Below, piece after piece: positions 55,777-64,000 of a stretch of DNA of 64,000 bases (within the stretch, counting starts at the first letter, position 1; each line of letters begins with the position of its first letter). The notes under the pieces were generated by a model, which worked only from the letters and a program-made list of their open reading frames with translations, searched no databases and was not told the origin of the DNA. This DNA is from Umbelopsis ramanniana AG (lineage: Eukaryota; Mucoromycota; Umbelopsidomycetes; Umbelopsidales; Umbelopsidaceae): NCBI RefSeq assembly GCF_025399195.1, contig NW_026252133.1, positions 1 to 64,000 on the forward strand. The letters run 5' to 3'. The translations under genes and the position numbers were made by a program.

Positions 55777-58212
55777 ATGGAAAATGATATGCACACGTTC
55801 CTAATCCCACGTCCCTTTTGGGTTAATGACTTGGATCAAACGAATTGTCACTCGTGCAACAATGCTTTTGGGCCGCTGCGAAGAAGGGTACGTTTCTTTC
55901 CAAAGTCGGTATACAGAGTTATAAGTGTACGCTGAAGCTATATTTTCTTTGCTATATCAATTTTTTGCTTTAGCATCACTGTAGACAATGGTAATACAGA
56001 CAGCTTTTATCCAAAAAGACATACCGGTATGGTTTACTAAATATCTTTTGTTCAGTGGTAACATCTTCTGCCACGACTGCTCCAGTCGGAGTATTCCGCT
56101 CCCGCAGTTGGGGTACGGAACCCGACCTGTTCGTGTATGCAATCAATGCCTAGAAGTTGCTTATCTAGTCACCTACATTATTGATGAGGATCATGGGTCA
56201 ACCACGCAGGTAAGAGTTATGAACAGCCTGGCATCACCTCTTTGTCATCGTTTGACCACGTGTAATGTCCGTGCGCACAGATTCATGGAGCGAGAGGTCT
56301 TTTGGAAGTCGTAGAGAGAGATAATGGTATATTCAAGATTCTAAGCGCTCGTGGAGTACTCTCGTTTGTAGTATAAGCATATTTACCAGTCCTAACTTTT
56401 TTCAGACCAAGATCTGGCCAAACTTGTACAAAATGGAGGTGTTGATGCCTTAATATGGCTGTGTCGATCTCAGCGGGATAGCGAATTGCATTTCTTTGCC
56501 ACATCGGCGTTAGCCATTCTTTCTGAGAAAGGTATATTGATAGTAACCCGACTCTTCTTATTTGCATACAGGCATCGCCTAACATTTATATTCATGTAGA
56601 ATCCATTCGGCCCGTCATCATTACTAAAAGTGCCTTGCGACCTTTGATCCAGCTAATGGCCTTGTACTTGAGTAAACCCATGCCTCTTGACAATAAAGAA
56701 GCGGATAAGGTATCGTCTCCGATCATCAGGGAAGATGTCCGATTGGAGGTGCTACTAAATTGCAGCCATGTCATTTTTCAACTTGGTCGTGCCGGTAAGT
56801 TTATGAAAATGCGTAACTGGTCCGCAAGAAGTTCAATGTGAACGTCATCTCTCAATTATTGTCTGTCGTTAGCCATGTTGACTTCACAAGAAATCCGCAG
56901 TGACGGAGCATTCATCACCCTTTTACAGCTGGCGGATTTTCATTATACCCCACTCACTGAAGACACTGAAAACAGTGAAAAGCCAATCGATATGCAAGCT
57001 TTGCTGGATAGAGAACAAATGATTCAGAGTGTAGCTGCTAAAGGCATTTCGGCTATCTGTGCTACGGGTAAGGCATCATCTGACGAGCCCTGTTTTTTTT
57101 ACTATTGCATTTTTTTTAAAGGGAGTTTCATTTCTTTGCTACCAGTGTCCAATCAGCCTGCTATTTTTGAGGTGATAAACAACCCAGACCAGTTAACGAG
57201 TTTATTGGAGAGCAGCAATTCTCTAGTCACCAAGTACATTGCTAAAGCTATTGCGTACCTCTCCTTACGAAACGGTAAGCTTTTGCCCTTGAACTAAGCA
57301 ATGCGACCGATTTACTAAAAACTCCCAATCCGCAAATCATTTTCAGATAAATACAAATCACAATTGCTGCAGGGAAAAGGTGCCAAAATACTGGTGCAAA
57401 AGTTGAAAGTTACGGCGGCGGATCAGGACACAAACAATGTGGCGGACAAGGCGTCGTCGGACGAAACCAACTCTGACCAAACCTCGGATTTAGAAATGTC
57501 TATGGTGGCCAACCTATGCTGTGCTATTGCCAACTTTGCTACGAATGGTAAGTACAAAAAAAAGAGTGATGGCACGAGAGACGGTGTTTGCAGACACAAG
57601 GTATTAACCAGTGTGGGTGGATTTGACAGGCGAGTCACAGCAGCGACTTATGACCCAACCACATCTCCTCCAAAACCTTTGTGCGACAGCCGCTCTCTAT
57701 TCCAGTAACACCGAAATCCATCGCCATATAGCGCGATGCTTTGCTAACTTTGCACTTTATGGTGAGCCATTGTCGACCATAACTTATATTTTTGACATCT
57801 ATTGAAACCTGCCATTGTACAGACACCAATCGCAAGAGTATGCTGCATCAGGCAAACAAGAAAAAGAACGTGACCTATAATGTGATACCTACTCTACTAG
57901 CCATAGGACAATCGGCCATCGTGACACCGGATGTTCAGAGACATGTGGTTAGAGCAATTGATAACCTTAGCAACCAAGGTAGGCATTGTGAAAAGCCTGA
58001 GATGTGTATGATTTTTGTAGGATGTCTAATAGTGGGTTTAACTCCTTTTGTGAACTGTGGAAACCCCCCCAATTTCATTTCATGTAGAAATAACCGAGCA
58101 ACATCGATCGACATTTGCAGAATCCCTACCTTTATTGAAGGCATGGATGAAGGATAATCCTGATGCAGACTTGGTTAAACGCGCCGAGACCATATGTTGT
58201 CGTTTTGAATAA
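55777..58212 (+). CDS. FYVE zinc finger-armadillo repeat protein
   Basis: Twelve exons: 55777..55887, 55974..55990, 56056..56209, 56281..56326, 56406..56531, 56600..56794, 56873..57067, 57146..57274, 57347..57547, 57630..57761, 57823..57978, 58088..58212; 528 residues. The FYVE domain starts at residue 18: FWVNDLDQTNCHSC (WxxD motif), RRRHHCRQCGN (the R(R/K)HHCR phosphoinositide site) and VRVCNQCLE (RVC). It should bind PI3P on endosomes or vacuoles. The rest is helical and armadillo-like (ATSALAILSEKES, VTKYIAKAIAYLSL, VANLCCAIANFATNG, HRHIARCFANFAL), ending with NLSNQ and KDNPDADLVKRAETICC. Exon 2 is a 17-nt micro-exon that encodes the His-Cys core of the FYVE site. An endosomal or vacuolar scaffold role is inference. 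Confidence 0.88.
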
Positions 58213-58300
58213 AATATGTCAGCTAAATGGCCAGTTTTCAATAACCAATTGTTTCAATCCCAGTATTTCATACTTGCTTGTTCATCTTGTTATTTTCATA

Positions 58301-61300
58301 ATGTCCCAAGACGATCAACAGCGTATTGTATATTACACTAATCTATGCGAGACGCTCTATGGAGCCTCTTCACATCAAGATCGCGAACGAGCCGAACACA
58401 TTTTAGAGCATGCATTTCCGACTTTTGCTGATGCTGCGGGATCAGGGGTAGCTGGAAGACGTCCTAGCTTGGACTCATCTTACGCTTACGACATCTCCTC
58501 TCCTCAAGACTCTGCCTACGCTCTGACACTGTTGTTGAAGAACTCACCGAACCCTTACGTTCAAATGTTTGCCTCTACCCGCCTTAAAGCCCTGATAACA
58601 GATCAATTTCCAGTGTTTAGCCAGGATGCGAAGATACAGACAAGTATGCGTCTCAACTCGTTGACCATGTCGGTCTACCTGTTCTAAACTTTGTCTTTAG
58701 GAAACTTTGTACTCGAATATCTATATCTACATCCTAATCTACAGCCATTCGTCATTGTTCAGCTGGCCCAAGTCTTTACTATGCTGACAAAATTAGGATG
58801 GTTTGACCTTGACGAATTCAAGACCGTACATCGAGATTTGAACCAGTTTCTGCAGGTAATTTGCTTCACCTAGCCACAATACTTTTGTAGACGTATCATT
58901 CTCACCCTCTCAATCTCTATCCAGGCATCTATTGACCATCGCATTGTTGGTCTACAGCTGCTGACCATCCTTGTGCAAGACATTAACCTTCCAATTCCGG
59001 CTCGAAATCTTGCTAGGCATAGGAAAACAGGTAAATCTTACAGCTTTTCATAGCCTGTTAAACCCCATGATGTTGACAAACTGTCACCCATCCCCTCTGT
59101 CCGGTCGTATTATCCATCTAACCTTTCGTTTTCATTTTATCGACATAAATTTCTAGCGGTGGCCTTTAGAGACGATCAGTTGTTTTTGATCTTTGAAAGC
59201 GCAAACAATATCCTGCAAGAGTTGCTGCAGAACGCAATGTCTCTAGATAACGGTACGTACTTTACAAACATCCCCATTCTTATTTGGTTATTGACTCCCC
59301 TTGATCACCAGATCAACAAGACCGACTATGTGATGCAGTGCTGAAACTCATATCCAAATGCATGGCATTTGATTTTATCGGCACAACCCCTGATGAGTCT
59401 GGCGAGGACTCTGGCACCATTCAGGTAAACCAGCTTTTCGGAAAAGAGCTTCCGCAGTTTATGGTGTGTCTGTTGCCCATACTCAAATAGCCCTGTCCAT
59501 CTAAAAGATACCCACATCCTGGAAGAGTTTGATTGAGGATGAAAGCTTTATACGAAACATGTTTTCTGCTTACAATACGTTCCCTACGCCACACTCTTCA
59601 CAAGCCATGGAATGTCTAGCTCAAATCGCAACCATACGACGCTCTATCTATAGCGAGGAAGAACGTCATAAAGTGATTTTGCGGATCATGCAGGGAACAC
59701 GCGATATCTTGGTGAGCTCTGCTGGACTGAGCGAAGAATCCAATCACCATCACTTTTGTCGCATGCTTGCAAGGTTTAGAGCTACATATCAATTGAACGA
59801 GATAACTGAAAAGGATTTGTATGAGGAATGGATTACTTTAGTGGCTGATTTCACCATCAAAGCCTTCCAAGCGTGGCAGGTATGTTACGTTGCGGTACAC
59901 TGGAGTTTCAACCTGCTTTCAATCATCTCACCTCTGTCATGCTCTATAGTATGCTCCAAACAGCGTCACATACCTATTATCGTTTTGGTCAAAGATCATT
60001 CAAAGCTTGTCATACACTCGAACGTCCACAGCTCTAGGAAAGATTGAAGCTTTGACAATAGAGGTACCTGATTTTATATTGGAGTGGAGCCTGCTATTTT
60101 TATGACACACACTGACCGGCACATTTTAGCTTACGAGGTCGTTCATATCATCCAGAATCGATTCGGTTGAGCCCACGTTGGAAGAGATGCTGGATGGTAC
60201 TGTAGCATATTGATGTTGTGCAGCTGGCATTGTGCACTAAGACGGTCTTGACTGACACCAAGTTTCTTCAACAGATCCTCTGGATAACGAAGACGCCTTG
60301 ATGGAAAACCTGGATATGCTGGCCAATATCGCAAGATGTAAATATCAAGAAAGTGCTTCTACCGTGATTTCCATATTTGAGCCTATTGCAGCCAACTTTG
60401 AGGTATATGTCTATAGCGTGCGCATGCAGGGTCGACCATGAAGCGTGGGCTTGACCTGATGGTGAAGATGACATTTACTAATACGCCTTGTACATTGTAG
60501 GATCTTGTCAGTCGAATCAATAGTGGCGTTGCACATACGGAAGAGTTGAAAGAGGCTATTCTCGTTACCCAGACAAAGTTTGCTTGGCTAGTTTATATCA
60601 TTGGTAGCTTCCTTAGTGCCAGAACAGTATGTCTCAGCCTTCGCTATATGGTAAATTTGTGTGCCTTTTTTCCTTCTATACTAATGAGACGGTTTAGACA
60701 TATCTCAGTTCCGATGAACTTGACGAGATTGATGGTCTTTTGACCACCAAGGTGGTTCAACTTATCAATGTCAATGAACTTCTTCAAAGTCAGCATGGTG
60801 GTATATTAGCTCATCAAAAGCTAGATTGCGCTTTTGTTTACTTCCTTCAACAATTCAAAAAAGCTTACATAGGCGAACCTAGTTCTCGTGTAGCGGTAAG
60901 TTAAATTATCTAGCACATTTGCATGGATAATAGCTCATCATGATTCGAATGCAGGTATATACCAATTTGAACAAAACTTTTGGCATTGGAGATCAAGTCG
61001 GTATGCTGGATCTGATTACTCAAAAAATGTAAGCTTTGGACCTAGTGACTTTTCATCCCACCAACTTCCATGTAACATGCTCTTTCACTTAGTGTTAGCA
61101 TTTTACAATTTTGGACGACGGATAATCGTGTTGTCTGGCATGCATTGAAACTATTCCACGATCTTTCATCAGGGTAAGTGTCTTCATAGTCAGTGCCACT
61201 ACTTGTCCGCTATCATGACTAAAACTGTTTCACGCATGACCACAGTTACAGTAGCGCAAAGCATATGCGGAAATTGGATAGCGTTCGAATGATCATGTTG

Positions 61301-63051
61301 AACCATAGCTCGGACCAATTCGCATTCTTGAAAGGTCCAGGTGGTAAAGCGAACCGCGCGCTTTACTACAATGCTTTATCGAAGATCCTCTTTGCCGAAG
61401 ATTGCTCTATCAAACAATTCTTGGACTTCATGAAACCGTTCCAGATCCAATTAGAAAATTTATTATCTCTTAATAGTGTTGAGGACTTTCAACAAGAGTC
61501 AGTCAAGGTGAGTTTTTTGCAGACGGAAAAAGCGGACGAAGAATAGTTTGTTGATGCCATGGATTTACTACAGACGGCGGCGCAGGGATTGTTCAAAGAT
61601 CTTCAAGGCTTTATAGCACCAATTCAAAATCGCTCAAACTTTATGCTTTTCTTTGAATGGTTTTATCCCGACTATACCCAAGTTGTATTGAAAGGTTTAG
61701 AAGCCTGGGGCGCCGATGTGCTATCTACAACGCTACTCAAGTTTTATTCTGAATTTGTGATCAATCGAAGTCAAAGACTTACGTTTGATCGTGCATCTGC
61801 TGACGGCATTCTCATCTTTCGAGAGACCAGTAAAGTTTTGATGACCTATGGTAAGTCTTCGCCATGCTACCATCCTTTGCAGATTGCGTAGACGGCTGAT
61901 TTTTATGCGTACCTTAGCCCAAAGCATAGTTAAGATGGCGATCCAAGATCCATCCCAAAAATATACCTACAAGTAGGTGTCCAATTCTTTGAAAGAGGCA
62001 TACCTCAGATTGACCGATTCTCTTCATGCGACTGACCTAATACTTCTTAGATACAAAGGCGTAGCAACGTGCTTTGAAATCATGACGAGGAGCCAATCGG
62101 GCAAATATGTGCCTTTTGATGTGTTTGAGCTTTACCAAGATAAGGCATTTGAAAATGCTTTAAATGCTGTGTTCCAGATGATGCTTGACACTCCTTTGGA
62201 TGATATGATGGTATGTCGACAGGAAAAGATGAAAATTTTGCGTTGCATGATAGCACTAGTGTACTTATGTCGTTTAACCCTGTAGGCATTTCCAAAGCTT
62301 ACCAAAGCCTTCTTTGGATTCATGGATGTGTTCACGGATAAGCAAATGATGCAGCTGCCAACCATGGAAGCAGATGTTTTCTTGTACATGATGCGAGCGG
62401 CAGGCAGCGGTGTCAAATCTTTGGACCCAGGCGTTTGCACTCAGGCTTGCGCAACCATCGATCATATCTGTACCTTCGTCGTGCAGCAATCTGAACAACA
62501 AATCTCTAAGCGACCGAAGAACCACTGGCTAGTGCTGTACCTTTCGCAATATACTGACATCCTTCCTTACCTCTTTACCACGGTATTCAACGTTGTTCTC
62601 TTTGAAGACAAGCCAGTTCAGTGGAGTCTGTCTCGACCTCTCCTTGGCCTGATGTTACTACACAAAGACGTAAGTAGGAGGTATCTGGTGTGATGTGATC
62701 CTTGACCTTCTCATCTAATAATGAATGTGTCCTTGCCTTCTGTTTAGTACATGATGGAATATGTCTCCAACGTTATCAACCATCAGTTACCTGAGCGTCG
62801 CGAGTTTTTATCTATGGTAGGGATTTAGCCTCAACCTTTATGACACGCCCACATAAACGTCTTATATTGACCTCTCTCTAAACACCTTGCAGTCAATTCA
62901 ATCTCTTATGAACGGTGTCGAATGGAACTTGATGCCCCGAAACCGAGAACGCTTCTCACAGAATCTCTCAGCCTTTAGACGCGAATTGAATTCAAACAGC
63001 ATCAGCCTAGTCCCAATTGCCGCAGATTATGGAGTGGACGCCATGTTTTAG
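58301..63051 (+). CDS. XPO7: exportin-7 (RanBP16-like nuclear transport receptor)
   Basis: Twenty exons: 58301..58643, 58701..58855, 58925..59030, 59157..59252, 59312..59424, 59508..59879, 59950..60063, 60130..60196, 60275..60402, 60501..60626, 60698..60895, 60955..61028, 61093..61173, 61246..61507, 61547..61850, 61918..61972, 62051..62210, 62286..62669, 62748..62816, 62893..63051; 1121 residues. Strong XPO7 blocks recur along the whole length: [117 protein letters not shown] and [14 protein letters not shown]. It is a HEAT-repeat importin-beta family carrier for Ran-dependent export and import. Intron 14 (61508-61546) is only 39 nt. The stop of the FYVE-ARM gene is just 88 bases upstream. 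AATAAA at 63234. Confidence 0.95.
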
Positions 63052-63354
63052 ATGAATCGGCATGGGACTACTTATCCGACTATGTATCGTTCACATTGTG
63101 CTATGGCTGCTGCTATAAAACTCCAGTGATAGACAATGGCCACTGGTCCGTTTCCCTAGCTATATTTCATAACCTGGCTCTTTCGTATGCATACATTCTT
63201 TTAGTCCATATGAGCACAATGACAATAAACCCAGTCAACCCAATGTGAATTCTATAACAATACTCTGATTTTTTAATAACTTCAGCGCTCATTATATCAC
63301 AAATGCTAGGAGTGCTTTCCATTTTTTCTTTTTTTACATTCAAAAAACAGTCGT
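63052..63354. other. intergenic between convergent genes
   Basis: 3' regions of XPO7 (AATAAA at 63234) and of the saccharopine reductase gene. No gene seen. Confidence 0.5.
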
Positions 63355-64000
63355 TTACAAGATAGCTTCAACCATACCGATGTTCTCCTTCTCCAAGAGC
63401 TCCATGATGGGGTTGTTGATATCGGAGCTCATGGGAGCTAAAACACCAGTCTTGGTGAGCTTTCCGTCCAAGATCAATTGCACAGCAATACCGCAGGGAA
63501 CACCGACAGTCTTGGCCATGGCAGTGTACTTGTTGGGATCACCATACTCGACAAGGGTGGAGGTTCTGACTTGGCGAGTACCGTCCTTAAGTTCGATTTC
63601 GAAACGGTGCTGCAAGAAGACAAGATCACGTTCGCCTTGTTCGTATTGCATCTTCTCCTCAAGGGTAGCGCACAAGGTATCCAACAAGTTTCCACGACGG
63701 TGGACAGGGGTCTCGCTGAAGAAACCAATCCATCTCATACCTTCAAGAATGGCGTCCTTGCGAGGGCTCTTAGCCAAGTTGGCCTTGGCAACAATGTCGT
63801 TGGCAAGGGTAGCATCGTCCTTGGCGCTGGATCCGGCAGCCTTGGCAACAACAGCCTTCCAGGTAATGTCAGAGGCAGAGGAAGCCAAGTGAGCCTGCTC
63901 AGAGTCGTCGAGGAAACCAAGATCAACAAGGGCCTTGACAAATTCGGGGAAACCGTCATAACGGAGAGTACCACGAAGAACAGTTTGAGCTTCGGGAATG
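63355..64000 (-). CDS. LYS9: saccharopine dehydrogenase, glutamate-forming (saccharopine reductase), partial
   Basis: The minus-strand frame is open from the window edge to a stop at 63355-63357; 214 codons of the C-terminal part are present and the N-terminus lies beyond 64000. The start of the visible part (AQTVLRGTLRYDGFPEFVKA, then LVDLGFLDDSEQ) and the later GMRWIGFFSETPVHRRGNLL, LVFLQHRFEIELKDGTRQVR and MAKTVGVPCGIAVQLILDGK match Lys9, including the GxPxG-like turn near the C-terminus. The enzyme makes saccharopine from aminoadipate semialdehyde and glutamate in the fungal alpha-aminoadipate route to lysine. No introns in the part seen, and codon use is strongly biased. Confidence 0.94.
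   Translation of the reverse strand, partial: IPEAQTVLRGTLRYDGFPEFVKALVDLGFLDDSEQAHLASSASDITWKAVVAKAAGSSAKDDATLANDIVAKANLAKSPRKDAILEGMRWIGFFSETPVHRRGNLLDTLCATLEEKMQYEQGERDLVFLQHRFEIELKDGTRQVRTSTLVEYGDPNKYTAMAKTVGVPCGIAVQLILDGKLTKTGVLAPMSSDINNPIMELLEKENIGMVEAIL

Noticed and set aside
1..64000. CRISPR arrays, insertion sequences, viral genes
   Set aside because: None seen; the window is a eukaryotic, intron-rich chromosome segment without recognisable integrase, transposase, reverse transcriptase or terminal repeats.

Overview
The window reads as nuclear DNA of a filamentous fungus, most likely an early-diverging one (Mucoromycota/Mucorales type). Evidence: nearly every gene is broken by many short GT..AG introns (about 40-110 nt); typical fungal genes are present (Rom1/2-type Rho1 GEF, Cyc8/Ssn6 corepressor, Lag1 ceramide synthase, Ams1 mannosidase, Lys9 saccharopine reductase); and there are genes that budding yeast lacks (exportin-7, a disintegrin-type ADAM protease, NDUFS6 of complex I). 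The species assignment is inference. All exon structures below were assembled by hand from splice sites, reading phase and family resemblance; in every multi-exon model the summed coding length is a whole number of codons.

Layout. 0.1-15.9 kb, plus strand: ribosomal protein eL19, a 12-exon Rho1 exchange factor, an intronless SDR oxidoreductase, a Cdc34-type E2, a mitochondrial dicarboxylate carrier and a 25-exon alpha-mannosidase. 16.3 kb: a small His/Gly-rich CsbD-like protein with a strong TATA box. 17.8-29.9 kb, minus strand: a small unknown protein, a two-finger GATA factor, a tandem PH-domain protein, a large mitochondrial PPR protein, a disordered protein with KEN/D-box-like motifs, and a secreted laccase-type multicopper oxidase. 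29.9-33.4 kb: gene-poor, holding a tRNA-Arg(ACG) and several coding-like fragments with no recognisable function. 33.4-36.9 kb, plus: an ADAM metalloprotease. 37.2-41.0 kb: divergent TMEM115 homologue and Cyc8/Ssn6. 41.3-47.5 kb, minus: a mitochondrial LEA-like repeat protein, an O-fucosyltransferase-like protein and ceramide synthase. 48.3-54.7 kb, plus: calreticulin and a DDB1/CPSF160/Mms1-like propeller protein. 55.1-55.6 kb, minus: NDUFS6. 55.8-63.1 kb, plus: a FYVE-ARM protein and exportin-7. 63.4 kb to the end, minus: the C-terminal half of saccharopine reductase, cut by the window edge.

Functional themes. No operon-like cluster or secondary-metabolite island is visible; this is ordinary housekeeping chromatin with recurring membrane and secretory-pathway genes (ceramide synthase, calreticulin, TMEM115, ADAM, laccase, glycosyltransferase). 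The most interesting non-coding signal is a recurring 8-mer CACGTGAC (a bHLH/Cbf1-type E-box) in four intergenic promoter regions, three of them divergent, including a perfect inverted pair between ceramide synthase and calreticulin. The most interesting gene-structure signals are a PH domain duplicated together with its two introns, a set of 14-20 nt micro-exons, and a 39-nt intron in exportin-7.
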